A stretch of 64,000 bases of DNA. Origin: Nothophaeocryptopus gaeumannii. Its lineage: Eukaryota > Ascomycota > Dothideomycetes > Mycosphaerellales > Mycosphaerellaceae. Location: positions 620,001-684,000 of the forward strand of contig JASISA010000002.1 in assembly GCA_031771865.1 (NCBI GenBank), read 5' to 3'. The position numbers and the translations under genes are program-made. Position 1 is the first letter of the stretch; each line of letters starts with the position of its first letter. The notes under the pieces were generated by a model, which made no database searches, was not told the DNA's origin, and saw nothing but the letters and a program-made list of their open reading frames with translations. This document shows, in pieces, positions 39,103 through 51,322 of this stretch.

Positions 39103-41052
39103 TCAACTTGTCTGCAAGCCAACGCCAGCTGCCTTCCTGCCCTCCACAAACTCCACCGGTGCCGTATAATGCCGTCTGCCATGCAAAATGTAGAAGGCAA
39201 CTGAAATGACCATGACGCCAACCCAAACCACAACCGACCAGTTCATGCTCGCAGCGTCCACAGGTAGGTTCGTCGGAAAACAGCTAAACACAATAATGAA
39301 CGCGGAGTAGACGAATGCGAACAAGTTGACCGGCAGACCCCATCTTCCCAAACTCCAGCGTGCCTGCGGAAGCGGCTCGCCTTTAAGGCGCTTCAAGAGC
39401 ACGCAGCCGATGGACATCATATAAGTACTGACTAGTCCCTGCAGACTCAGCGAGACGATGATGTTGAAGGCCAGTGTGCTTCCGATGTTAATCAAAGTGA
39501 GGATGACCACGCCGATTGATGTCAAGTAGACGGAGTTGAACGGTATATCCCACTTCTTGTTCATGTTGCCAACCCATCTGGAGCCGGGCAATCCTTTGTC
39601 TCGAGCAAATGCGAAGACTTCGCGGGCGCATGTTGCGAGGGCGGTGATGTTGCCGGCGAAGATCAGGAGGAAGAGGATGATGTTGAGGAAGAGCGAGACG
39701 CCGGAAGATCCTGTGTTGTTGAATAAGAGCAAGTAGGGTATGCTTGCGTTGAGCTGGACTCGTCAGCAAGGCCGAGGCCAGATTGAGGTGGTAGTATACC
39801 CACCGTGCCATCAAGCGGACCCAAGCAGAACAACATTGTGATGAGCGTTGCAATGCCAAGGATGACATTGCCCACGTAGCTCCACCACATGGACTTGGGC
39901 ACGATGAGTGCTGCGTCCTCAACCTCTTCGGAGATGTGAACAACGCTGTCCGATCCTAGGTCTGGAGGGTTGGTGTGATGTCAGCATCATCAAACTCCCT
40001 GTCATTGCGCCTTGAATTACTCACTGCAGTACATAACATAGACCTGCGATATGAGGTACGCGGTACCCATATTCGAATAGCCACTGCTGTTCTGAAAGTC
40101 GACAAAGACCGCGTGGGCGCTGTTTTTCGGACAAAGTATCACGAGTGGAATCATGACGACGAAAAACCCGAGTAAGTGTCCCACCAAGCAGAAGATCTCC
40201 AGGGTCGGGAGGACTTTTGCTCCCCAAGTGTTGAAAACGATTGTGATTGCGGTGAATCCGATCATGACCAGAGTGCCCTCCCAACCTGTGAATGCAAAGT
40301 CTGGTCGGGTTACGATGACCATAGCCTCGACCTGTGTGTTGAGGACGAAGACGCTGCTGGCAACGCTGGCAAGCCATCCGAGGGTGCTCATCCAGCCGGA
40401 TGCATACGACAGAACTGCAGAATTCGTCAGCCCAAGCACTATCAGACCAGCTTGGTCCCTCTCACTTACATCTTTGATACTTAGGCGGCGCAAATTCCGA
40501 CCTGTTGTTTTCATCAGCACAGTCCGTTTCGGGTCATTCCGACTTCATTACACCCAATGATACTGCCCTCCAGCAGTAGGAGCCATACTTGCCATCTCCG
40601 CCAGACTCGCCACAATAGTCGCGTAGCAACAAACAGTCGTTATGAAGCACCAGAATAAACCCGCGTAGCCTCCATTGGAGAAGCCTGCAACCCAAAATCA
40701 GTATATCCACTCCCTTCCACTCCCTTGCAACGAACGTACCAACACTCAAACTAACAAGTACAAACTCCCAAGTCGCCATATAAACCGATACAAACCCCAA
40801 ACAACTCCAAAATCCGAAGTTGCGTTGGAATTCCTGCTTCTTTCCCATTCGGAGCATGTCGCGTTGGTCTCGCGAAATGTCGGCGAGATCATCGTCAAAC
40901 TCGATGTCGGCGTGCCTCTTCGGGCCATCAAAGTCTTCTGGTACCTCATCTCGGTACGCAGTGCTTGTAGGCCGCTTCAACTCGTAGTTCTCACGGTATG
41001 CTGGCTCTGCCGAACGGCGGCGGATGGAGTTGGAGGAGCTTTCGCCGAGCAT
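39103..41052 (-). CDS. APC-superfamily amino acid/choline permease
   Basis: Six exons: 41052-40740, 40684-40552, 40501-40470, 40414-40025, 39961-39804 and 39753-39103. All junctions are GT..AG and keep phase, for 558 aa. The N-terminus (~80 aa) is polar and cytosolic. About twelve hydrophobic segments follow. Diagnostic blocks: VASLAEMASMAPTAGGQYHW (spans TM2-3), the SEFAPPKYQRFLSYASGWMS loop rebuilt across exons 3 and 4, SDSVVHISEEVEDAA-type loop and CAREVFAFARDKGLPGS. These mark the fungal amino-acid/choline transporter group (yeast Hnm1/Uga4 relatives, TC 2.A.3.4). It acts at the plasma or vacuolar membrane by proton symport; the substrate cannot be fixed by sequence. The third exon is only 32 nt. 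Confidence 0.92.
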
Positions 41053-41674
41053 GCTGCGCGTCGGCCCTGGGAGTGAAGTCGGGTTTGCTCATGGGATAGA
41101 ATAGCTGCCGAATTAGTGGCGGGAGACGATAGCAGGAGATGATCTACGAGACAACTTCCAATGAGTCTTTGATGAAGAGACACCTTACTTCGCGTCATTT
41201 CGTGCGAGAAGATTACCGAGAAACCTCATGTTGAGATGGGCAAGACCAGCGACCAGCGCCCAGACGCCTCGCGTGGCCGACATGCGGTCCAGACGGCAGA
41301 CTGCCGAAGGATTCTAAGTCAGCCATTGAGAGACCCAACTGCCGTCTTGGTCAAAGGTAAAGAAGGACAGAAGCAGGGGCTAATGTACGCGATGCTGCAG
41401 GCTTGGCGAGAGATCTGAAGAGATGCGCTGTGATTGGCCGGACAAAACGGTAGACCCACCTGTACACATGTACGAGCGGCCCTCGACTACTTGCTTGTAG
41501 ATTAGCGATATCGATACAAGAGACCACTGATGGAGAGTTGAAACAGGTAAACAATATCAGTACGAGTTGCTAATTCGATTATAGGGTTTACTATTGCCGC
41601 TTTCGTTGCCTTGTTTAATCTTCTTCTTCTTCATCTTTTTCAAACCAGTATCACTTTCACTACGCTGGAGTTGA
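41053..41674. other. Intergenic, permease promoter side
   Basis: 622 bp between the permease start and the 3' end of the GST gene (both minus strand). No gene supported. Confidence 0.4.
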
Positions 41675-42394
41675 CTACTCCACGTCCTTCTTAATACCCC
41701 CAGCACCATTCTTCAGAAAAACAGGCAACCCCGGAAACTTCGCCGTGCCTCTCTTGTCAAACGCATCAACCACCTTCCTCAGCCTCGGATGCTCCTCCAC
41801 AAGATCAACCTGATAGACCTGCTCCGCGAATTGCACAGTAGCAACCAAGACACAATCCGCAATAGAAGGCTGCTCGCTCGCAACGAAAGTCGTCTTCGGA
41901 TCCGCAAGTGTCTCCAGCAAAGTGAGAGCCTTGTGTAAACGCTCCAGACCTTCCTTGGCGCCATCCTCTTTCTGATCGTAGAGAGTGCTGTATAGTTTCG
42001 ATGCATTTTGAACATAGAGGCCCAGCCAGTTGGTAGCCAAGTTTGTGGGATCCAAGCAGTCACGGACTCGGGCTCGCGCTTCTGGTGTGGATCCTCTCAT
42101 ATCTGGGCCTTCTGCACCGTATGCGTCCTCAAGATACTCCAGAATGGCCACGCTTTGAGAAATGTACCGACCAGGCTTGCCGTCTTTGGGTTTTTCGAAT
42201 TCGAGGACAGGAAGCGTGCCTGGAGGTTTGCCTGGAGAGTCTTCCATCCCGGCTGGTGTGATTTCAACCGGAACAATATCGAATCGATCTACGATCCCTT
42301 TCTCTTCCAGATAGATCGTTACTCGTCGTGGGAACAGGCCCCAGGGAAGGACCCATAGACGAAGCTTCTGGTCTTCTACGGTGGGAGTGGTCAT
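41675..42394 (-). CDS. Glutathione S-transferase-like protein
   Basis: Single coding exon from ATG 42394, 239 aa. The frame is open for 21 more codons upstream but has no further ATG and passes an AG preceded by a pyrimidine-poor stretch, so 42394 is the best start. The N-terminal thioredoxin-like domain reads LWVLPWGLFPRRVTIYLEEKG, then PPGTLPVLEF with the cis-Pro and SQSVAILEYLEDAYG, the glutathione-binding SNAIL-like motif. The C-terminal helical domain includes EQPSIADCVLVATVQFAEQV, with the conserved 'SxAD' N-capping box. Predicted cytosolic GST, conjugating glutathione to electrophiles; class not assigned. Confidence 0.88.
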   Translation of the reverse strand: MTTPTVEDQKLRLWVLPWGLFPRRVTIYLEEKGIVDRFDIVPVEITPAGMEDSPGKPPGTLPVLEFEKPKDGKPGRYISQSVAILEYLEDAYGAEGPDMRGSTPEARARVRDCLDPTNLATNWLGLYVQNASKLYSTLYDQKEDGAKEGLERLHKALTLLETLADPKTTFVASEQPSIADCVLVATVQFAEQVYQVDLVEEHPRLRKVVDAFDKRGTAKFPGLPVFLKNGAGGIKKDVE

Positions 42395-43784
42395 CGTATC
42401 GCTTCCTGTGGTCCAGAGACGATTCCTTGTTGCAGCTGTCCGGATGCTAGATATCAAGTGAGTAGCCCTTTGTCCATTTGGTTTACCTGTCGGAAGACCT
42501 CTTTATAATCACATCTGAAGAACGTGACATGTTCTCCATCAGGGTGGTACTTCGCAGCAATGGGGCTGACGTCGAGCTGTGGCGAGTGATATGCGAGCGG
42601 CCAAGTCTCCGGTCAACTCTATCGCTCGATGCGATGCCAGTGATATGAGAAATGTCTCCGCCTTGATTCCATGAAAATGTAACGGGGAGATATCACTCAT
42701 GCCCCAAAGACTTCATTCGGAGCAGCACCGCCATACATACCCGCACTGAAAAGTCTCCGAGCAGGGGCTTGGCACACCAAGCCGCGTGGATGGCCGTCAA
42801 CAAAGCCATGTTGGTCTGATGTAGAGTCTGAAGACTTCTTTGCCGGAGGTGCAAAGAAGATAGCCAGGAGCGCGCTGACCGAATTCCGAATTCCGGTCCG
42901 AGGTGGATGTTTCTCGACTATCGCATCAAGACATGGCAGCCTCAGGCCAGGACGGTATCACGTGATCAGACAACACTCCCTTCAGGCTTCCGCGAGCATG
43001 TCTTGCAGGGAGATAGCAAAGGCGTATCGGATTCTCGGACAATTAATGTGCCTGAATAGAGAGCTACTAGTCGTAGGCGGCGGTAAAGAGAAGTCGCTGC
43101 GTGGTTCTAGCGCCGATCGAGGGTAGTAAGCATGATCCATTCCTGTATCTCGGCACTCAAATTGGGCCAGTGGATCGGGACGGTTCAGTACTCTTTACCC
43201 GGGTCGCGTGTGTTTCGTCGGCGCGTTGATGTCGGAGCGAGATGGCTGTCCATGCAGATTGTCGAGTGTGTAGATGTTGTTGAAGTGATGTGTGAATGTG
43301 AGTGTGGTAAGTCTAGGCCGAAGGAACACTGCTGCCGAGCGGGTGTCCAGGGCTTCTGCTCCCTGCTGAGCATGTCCGCCTCTGGACCAACATCACAGCA
43401 ACCGCAACCGCAATCGCGTCGTCACGTCAAACTCCGGACGCGCTGTGCCTTGCCAAACGCGCCTGAGTGACTTGGATACTACTCACTGCTGCATGAGGTA
43501 TGTGCCCACTACGCCCATCCGCTCTATTGCTTGTCTATTGGGGCGCGCTTTCCCTCCGCCCTCCATCGCGCTTGCTCTTCTACGCGGCCACCAGACCGCG
43601 GTTACACCTGATGCTCATTCACCTACCATGGCCGAAGCATGTGATTGTCTTTTCACGAGTCTAGCTAATGGCCAGCATAGTATATCGCGCAGATTTGATG
43701 ACCATCGAATAACCCACCTCCTCCGCCCTTCCCACCCTCCTTCTCCACCTCCACCCTATCGAACTACCCAACCATACATCTCCC
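42395..43784. promoter_or_regulatory. Large divergent intergenic region
   Basis: 1.39 kb separates the GST gene (minus) and SNF5 (plus). Frames here (such as 43132-43470, and 43445-44059 overlapping SNF5) are shadows or random. The last ~70 bp before SNF5 are C/A/T-rich and G-poor, a typical leader. I see no other gene. Confidence 0.4.
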
Positions 43785-46231
43785 ATGGCTTCCACTCCTG
43801 CGAATGCCCCAGGCACCACCCAGAATACCGAAACCGATGCGACAACCGATGGACAAGATGCGATTCGGGAAGGCAAGCAGAAGGCCAAGGAGGCCATGGC
43901 TGCCATGAACTCCAACAACAATTCTCCCGCGCCCGGCCAAGATTCGTCCAGCAACGCGCCAAATGGCTCAGCGCAAGCGAATGGCATCCCTCAATTGAGC
44001 AGGAAGCGATCGCGAGATGGAACCCAGCTTCCTGTCACCCAGAACGCTACTGGCGGTGATGGCGCGAATGAGCCTCAGCCTGCGCATGACGAAGTGCTCT
44101 TGGATCGGTATATTCAGCGCGATCTCTTGCACGGCGCAGCAATGAACGACCAATCCGATCGATCGCGCGACCTCATATTGGCCAAGGAGAGGGAGAAGGA
44201 GTTCTATACCCATGTGGTCGCGGCACTGAGGAGGTCCAATCCGGGCGCAATCTATGGGATTGGCTTTGCGGGATATGGAAACGGCACGACCAATGCTAAG
44301 AGCCAGATCGTTTATAGTATAAATCGCGGGCCACCCAAAGGTCGAAGGTCGAAGGAAGTGCATATCCCGCGGAAAGACAACCAGCAGCAAGCGGAACAAC
44401 ATGAGGAGCTTGTGCCGATACGCTTAGATCTCGAATTGGATAAGCTCAGGTTACGCGATACATTCACCTGGAATCTGCACGAAAAATGTATATCGCAAGA
44501 CTTGTTTACCGACTACCTACTGGAAGATTTGAAGATACCTCCCGAAAACGTGCCAGAGGTTTCGCGCCAGGTCAAGGTGGAGATACAGGAGCAGATTCAG
44601 AACTTCTATCCTCACATCATTGTGGAAGATGGACCGCTGGAAGCTGGTAGACCGTATCATGATCACAAGGACGACGAGATGCGGATACAAATCAAACTCA
44701 ACATCACCATTGGCCGAATAACGCTGGTAGATCAATTTGAGTGGGACATCAACAATCCTCTGAATTCACCGGAAGAGTTCGCACGGCAAATGGCGTGGGA
44801 GAACGCGCTTTCTGGAGAATTTACTACTGCCATTGCGCATTCGATCCGGGAGCAGAGTCAACAGTATACGAAAGCGCTATATTTGACGAACCACGCCTTT
44901 GACGGCAGACCAATTGAAGACGTGGAAGTGAAGGACAGCTTCTTGCCCGCACCTATCCACAGCGCATTCCGGCCGCCACAGACGCAGAAGGACTTTACGC
45001 CGTACATGTACGAAATGAGCGAGGCTGAGCTTGAACGAACCGAGACCAGTATGATGCGTGAACATAGAGCTCAAAAACGACAACTGAACCGAAGAGGCGG
45101 GCCTGCATTGCCGGATCTTAGGGAGAGACCGCGTACTGTGCGCTCACTCATCGTTCATTCAGTCATCCCAGGTGCTGTTGAGACTTTCGAGACGACCGGT
45201 ATTCTCAAAACGCGTCGTGGCGGGCGAGGCGGTCGCCGTGGTGGTCGTGCAGCCGACGGCGACATCGATTCCGAGGATTTGGATAGCGAGGAATCGGGCG
45301 CCGAGTCACCTGCCCCTACTGCCGCGGCCGCTGCAGCAGCAGCGCCACCAATCACTGGTGGCACTGCACGGACTCGTGGTATGCGAGGTGCCGCAGCTGC
45401 AGCTCAAGCAAACATGCGCGCTGGATACGGGCGATCTCAGACTCCAGACTCTCAGATCATGTCCGCTCCACAAACAGAAACTCGCGGATCTGCACGTCCG
45501 AGCAGATTGCGGGAAGAAAGTATGGCGCTCGAAGAGGACGAGAAGCTCATAATCAAGCTCAAAATCAGCAAAGCCAAATACAAGGCTTGGATGGACAATT
45601 ACAACGCGAAGAAGCGTGCCAAAGACTTTCCTCTCTCCGGGTACGCTTCTGGACCACCTGTGGGCCTGCAACCCGGTACTCCGGGCAGAGCGGGGACATC
45701 TACCCCTTCAATGACTCCCGGACGGTTACCACAACGAGGGACGCCACAACCAAATGGAAGTCATTCAAGAGCGACATCCACTGCCCGACAAGCATCCAAC
45801 GTCTCCTACGACTCCCGCGGCGCGGTCGATACCGACCATTGGCCCGCCGCAGACGAAGCACCTGTAAGATAGTCTATCCGTCCTGTACTACTAGCTCTCC
45901 TACTAATACTCCCTCCTCACAGCCCGCTCCTCCCCCATGGCTTCAAGAAGCAATCCAAACCCTCAAATCCCGGCACCCGGAAGATAACTTCAATCCCCTC
46001 ATGAGACCTTACTGTATCAACAGCGAAACGGGCGAAATCACCAAGGGCGGTCTACAGCCCGGAGATCCGGCACCCGCTGGACTGAAATTGCAGTACTTGC
46101 CTAGAATAAGATGTAATGATTGTCCCGGGAAGTTATATACGGCGGTGCCGGATAAGGTCGTGCAGGATTTCGAGGTGCATTTGAGGAATCGGATTCATCG
46201 GGAGACGGTGCAGAGGAGGCGGGGTGGTTGA
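43785..46231 (+). CDS. SNF5: SWI/SNF chromatin-remodelling subunit Snf5 (SMARCB1/INI1 family)
   Basis: Two exons, 43785-45863 and 45923-46231, give 795 aa. The 59-bp intron has a CTACTAAT branch site and CTCACAG acceptor. The disordered N-terminus (~100 aa) is followed by YIQRDLLHGAAMNDQS. The SNF5 domain comprises two repeats: repeat 1 VPIRLDLELDKLRLRDTFTW ... LFTDYLLEDLKI and repeat 2 IQIKLNITIGRITLVDQFEW ... FARQMAWENAL. An Arg/Gly AT-hook-like tract (RRGGRGGRRGGRA) and a poly-Ala run lie near residues 475-535. The C-terminus encoded by exon 2 has IRCNDCPGKLYTAV, the short Cys-containing end found in filamentous-fungal homologues. Core subunit of SWI/SNF; the RSC paralogue Sfh1 is the alternative. 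Convergent with the Rco1-like gene. Confidence 0.93.
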
Positions 46232-47020
46232 AGGTAGATGTGGCTCAGAGGTCAAGTGCATCGTTCTTGATGCTCACGAAGAGATCTCGATACCTCCTAC
46301 TAGTAGTCTGGGCTTGGTTACTCCACGAGGAAGATTGAGCGTTCCCCCTGTGTCTGACATTCGGCAATGGGCAAGAAGCAGTCCATTGATGGTCACAACG
46401 TAAGCAGAGCAGCAGCAAACAAGCGATCCTCCCTCACGAACTTGAAACAGTCTCTCCTCAGAGAAGCGCAATTGTCATTCTCTGCCTGCTTAGAAGCACG
46501 CGCAGTGTTTGGCACATCAGAAAAGGTAGTCACAATGCTCGAGTCTCTTTCATGCCTCGCTACCTGCTGCTGATAGCTACCTTAACCAAAGTACAATGCT
46601 CCATGCTTCTCTCTTCCATGCAACAATCTCTGGACATTCCTCGCCTTTCTTCTGCCAGAGCTCGTTCAATATGATAGTACAGTAATAGTGTAGGTAGTCA
46701 ATGCTTTCATTTTCGTGTCCCCTGTTCTGCTGATCCGCACGCGCTGCCAGTATGTGGTGAGTACTCTTCATTGGTGGATGAAGAGATGGCGTGCAGTGTC
46801 GAGATTCGGCCCCTGCGCTACGGCCGTGTGTGGACAGATGTCGCGTCGGCCGATTGCCGCGCTCCTGCCGCAAAAGCCTGAAACCAGGCGCCACGGACCC
46901 AGGTCGTAAGACACGCCGTACGAACTCGGATTAGGAGGTATCGAATAATACATCGGACACGATCGTATTCGTTTCACGGGATTTGAAACTCGAGTTGGTG
47001 TGCCCTGTTCATGTGGCCGA
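46232..47020. other. Convergent intergenic region, nothing recognised
   Basis: 789 bp between the ends of SNF5 (+) and the Rco1-like gene (-). It holds their 3' untranslated regions; no extra gene supported. Confidence 0.45.
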
Positions 47021-50000
47021 TCAGGTCTTGCTGCTTTCGAGCCTGCGCCGGATAAGTTCCTGCAGCATCTGAAGTTCCTTCCGCTGCTCCGCAGACAACT
47101 CTGCAGTCTGCTCGGATGCCGGCGGTGACGGCGGGACAGCAGATGAGGCCGACTTGGCTTTCTCAGCATCTTCGGCAGCCATCATCTCGTCGACGACTTC
47201 GGTCGGTGCTTCGGCCTGTTGGAATGATGAGATTAGTATCACTGCTGACGTCATGTTGCAAGGCTAAAGAGTAAGGGGTTGCAAATGCTTACGATCAACG
47301 TGCCGACCAAGTTCTCCACTTGGGAACTGCCCAGGTCGAGATCGCTGTTGTCGCTTGCGAACTGTGCGAGTTGAAGTGCCAGCTGCTTTTCGTTGAACGG
47401 ACGTTTGGCGAAGTTAGCCTGCTCAAGAGCGCTGGGCACAGCCTCAGAAATTCGAGGACGCTTGTAGGCGGCCTCATCGCGCAGCTGCTGGATACGTGTA
47501 CTGTGGACATGTCAGTCATCTGTTGTATAAGAGCCAGGCAAGTAATAATGACATACTTCTTGACCTTATCGATGAAGTCCAGCTTGATGCCTTTCTCCGG
47601 CAACTTGTAAATAGTGCCGGCCGCGTCGCTTTCGTGCTCGTAGAATTCTGAGTCTGATGCTTCGGTCTCATCTTCTAGTATTTCAATGATGCCGTTGTTG
47701 CGATGGCCGCGACTGAGAGCAGTCTCCATGACGGGCGCATGTCTCGGTCTCCGAACGTGGATCGCGCGACGGCTCAGTAATGAAGTGTCGACTCTACGCA
47801 ATTCTTGATCGACGTGGAGTGGGCACATCCAGTCGTGAACCTTTTTGCCGTTCGTGTTGAGAGCTGGTGGGTTCGCAAGCGGAGGATCGAGGCAGTCCAG
47901 ATGCCAGTGCTCGCTACAGTGGTCGCAGGTGACGATGATGCGCTTTGCATTCCCGCTGGTGGGTTGCGAAGATCGGTGGCAGTGATAGCAGAGGACTGGA
48001 TTGCCTTTGCCATCCTTCAGCCTGTAATAATCTGGCTCTTCACCTGAGTACACAGGCTTGCCTCTGCCGAAATTGTTAGCCGTGCGGCAGACGAGCTCAC
48101 AGAATAGCACAACTTACCGGGTGGGTTTGCTGAGGGATTCGACGAAGTGGCCATTCTTGTCTGTGGACACGCCCTCGAAGTAGTCTCTGATGTCCTGTGG
48201 AAGAGAGAAGTTTGATGGATTGCGCTTCTTGAGTCCGCCGAGCAGCGGCCCAAATAGCCCGCTGGTTGCCTTCTGTGGCGAGCCGGTGGTGAGCGGTTTC
48301 TTCGCCACACAAATGTAGCAATACCACGGCTCGTCCAGCTCCTTCGCATCTTCGTTCAACGGAGGATCCAGACATGTGAAATGGAATGATCTGTCGCACC
48401 CATCGCAACAGAGCAGATAGCCGCTGCCTCCACAGGCCGAGCAGAAATCGTTATTTTCAGATCGCTGCAAATCATACGTTAGATCATGCTGTTTCACCTC
48501 CGGTAGCATGTAAAGCAGGTGAGGAGATGAGACACGACGTTGAGGGAGATGCATGGGGGTGGTGTCGTGGATGTTGTGGGAGAAAGGTGTGTGCAAGCGA
48601 GAGACAAGATTTAGCGCGCAGCCTGAGCGTTGTCTTACCACTTCATTGTCATCGTCCCCGATTGGGCTTTCCCTTCCTGCGCCACCCAAGCCTGACACAC
48701 CCCCATGGGCTATCAGATGTCTCTTTTCGGGTCTGATGATAAGAAATAATGTTAGTCTCTATTCTTCATGTGTGTAGTGGTGATGCTTCATTCGTGTTCG
48801 ACAGCCCCGCACCCAGCAAACGCTGGCGAAATGGTCGAATATTGCGCACATTCCAGGAACGCAAACCAGTCGACACCTGTCACGCGTGCCGGCTTTGTTC
48901 ATTTCATCTTGCGGATGTCTCCTGGATGCCGTTGCTTTTGCTATGATGATTATGAATAAGGAAAGGGAGAAACTTACGATTGCTTGGTCTTCGCCCGCTT
49001 GGCCGCGGGCTTTGGAGGAGCCTTCCACGGCTTCGGTGTGCTCTGTCGTGAAGTTGCAGGTGACATGTCGGTGAGCGGTGAGTCCATGTCCATGGATGCT
49101 GCTCGACTGCCTCTCATGCTCGCTGCCCGGCTGCCATTTGCTTCGAGCTTCAGTGGCGGTAGGCCTGCGTCTTCTTTGACACGCTGCACGCGAGTACGTG
49201 GCGGTGGTCGGATGTTGCTTTCCTGGTAGGAATACTCGCGGGCCACGCCCTCACTGAGTTTCTGCTTCTTCGCGGCATACCTCCGATCTTGCTCAGTTTC
49301 GAGTTCTGCGTCTGCCGAAGACCGCTTCACGGACACACTCGGTACCGCCAGATTCACGTGCTCTGCCGCCTGAGTCTTACCTCTGATGCCGTTGGAAGTA
49401 GATGGTCCCGAGGAGTTGGTGGTAGGCGCTTCGACCTCCAATTCGTCTTCATCATTCGAGGTCATATCGGTGAGGGAGGAGTCGCTGCCCACGCTGTTCC
49501 CTCGCTCGTGCTTTCGTGGTGAGATTGATGACATCTTGTTGTTACCGGACCGTCGTCTGTTGGGGTCTTTGGAAGGTGATTTGACTTTGAGTGAGATCTT
49601 GTGTTTGGTAGGTTCGAGGTGTTCAGTAGATGGAATGGCCGAAGATGTTTCGGGTGCAATGTGTGAAGGAGGCTGGGACGTGAGTTTCGTTGCTATTGTC
49701 GGCGGGTCAATGGGCTTCGATTGTGTTCCGTTCGTTCTCGCAGCCGGCTGCTGCCGAGCTTTGTGTTTGGCCTCCTTGAGTCTTTTCTTGGCAGCTCTCA
49801 CGTAGTCTTGAAAATCGCTGTTCTGCTGCGGTGTCGCGTTCTGCGTCAAGATAGCCTCGAGTAAGACACGCAATCTAGAGTCATTCTTACTCTGTTCGTA
49901 AATCTCGTGCACAGCGGCAGCCAGGTCTGGTTTGTTGACCTCGATTGCACGTGCTTTAGCGGCCTCAACAACCCGTCTCAGCTTCTCGTCATCGTACTCA

Positions 50001-50566
50001 AATACCGGCGGAGGCCTCCTGGGTGGAACAGAAGCGGGTGGCTCTCTGTGTGGAAGAGGAGCAGGAGTGGCAGATGCAGACGGTTCGCTTTTCCGCTTCA
50101 CTGCGCGGGCACGCGTGGCACGTTCTTTCTTCTTCCCATTCAACTTGGGCGCGTAGTCTCCGTCCTTCTCATCATCGATCATGATCGGCTGATGAGGTGG
50201 CAAGTCTGCAGGCTGTGGTGTAGCTGTCGCGGGTGCTGGAGAGCCCTCGGGCGTGTCGCGAGCATCCAGTCCCATAGCGGCAGAGGTTCGCCCCAGCACT
50301 GATTTCCGTGACCCATCGCCTTTCACTCTTTGCTTCACCTTCGCGCTGGGAGCCTCTCCAAGCGGCTGCATGTGTTCCAACACGCCATAAGGAGCGGCGC
50401 CGTGGTCCTCATAACTCGCCTTGGGCTGCGCGAGCGCAGGCTCCACCCAGCGGTCCATGAACGTCTTCTCCTTGACCATGCCCTTACTACGCTGGCTTCC
50501 TTGCACGGGTCCTCGTGAGCTGGGTCGCCTCTCGTTCGCGTGGATGGTCGTGGTCGGAGCCGGCAT
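47021..50566 (-). CDS. Double PHD-finger protein, Rco1-like (Rpd3S histone deacetylase complex)
   Basis: Six coding exons: 50566-48978, 48732-48639, 48464-48118, 48063-47557, 47500-47293 and 47215-47021; phases join exactly for 979 aa. The start at MPAPTTTIHANERRPSS follows a probable spliced 5' leader. The N-terminal ~530 residues are disordered with basic and Ser-rich parts. PHD finger 1, about 570-620: CSACGGSGYLLCCDGCDRSF, HFTCLDPPL, WYCYIC. PHD finger 2, about 700-750: CYHCHRSSQ, CDHCSEHWHLDCLDPPL, WMCPLH. A long helical C-terminus ends the protein. Two PHD fingers separated by ~85 residues plus this layout match Rco1, which with Eaf3 directs Rpd3S to H3K36-methylated gene bodies. Nuclear. 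Confidence 0.85.
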
Positions 50567-51322
50567 GTTACGTATAGACTCGGGCTTGACGGGTACTTCG
50601 CGCGGCGTCGCTGCAGGCTGCGTTAGCACAGTTCAACTCCAATTTCACATGTGAAAGATTTCTTACCCAGCGACGATACGTGCTCTGCTTTCGCAGGCGT
50701 GTTTCTGGACGCAAACGAACGCGACGCAGATAGTGTCGAGGTAAGAGAATAGAAAGGAGCGGCAACGCGATCCCGCGCTGCCGCGAGCGAGCGCCGAGTC
50801 TCCGGTATCAAAGACCACCAACACGGAGTCTAGAAGTCAAGCAGCACACTTTGTTATTTTCGGCACGAAACACACGAGAGCATGGAGTGGTCGCTGTGTG
50901 ATCGCTGACAGCTGGCAGAGAGTTATAAAATTGGGTTTGACAGACACTCTGTTCCACTGTTTGCCACGACTTTGCAGACCAGGCACCTGGCTCCTGACCT
51001 GGGACCGCACGACATGGCAGTAGAGACAGTGACAGTAGGAAGCATGACACATCAACACGTGGAGGAAGACGATGGGCACTTGAATGACACTCTGCCATTT
51101 TCATCTGAGCTACGTACTTTTCATCTCTTTTTAGTGATGCCTCTTGACCTCAGCTCTGTTGGACTGTGCACGCGACTTCATCCCCTGCCACAGGCAGAAC
51201 AGCCAGTCGCCGCTTTCCGGTCTCGTTGCTGGGTCGTGAGGCCTCCTTTCGAGGCCGACAGTCTGCATGAAAGAAACGTTCATGCTTCATACTGCCAAGA
51301 GCGGCGATTCCAGAGACAATGC
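50567..51322. promoter_or_regulatory. Upstream region of the Rco1-like gene
   Basis: 756 bp. It contains a likely 5'-leader exon and intron (donor GTAAGA near 50665, acceptor GCTAACGCAGCCTGCAG near 50615) and the 3' end of the PA2G4-like gene. No other gene. Confidence 0.4.

Noticed and set aside
43445..44059. 204-codon plus-strand frame before and into SNF5
   Set aside because: Overlaps the SNF5 start in another frame, with no domain; probably leader and shadow sequence.
50623..50811. Extra N-terminal coding exon of the Rco1-like gene
   Set aside because: The frame joins across a good intron but contains no ATG and is closed upstream by a stop, so it is more likely a 5' leader exon.
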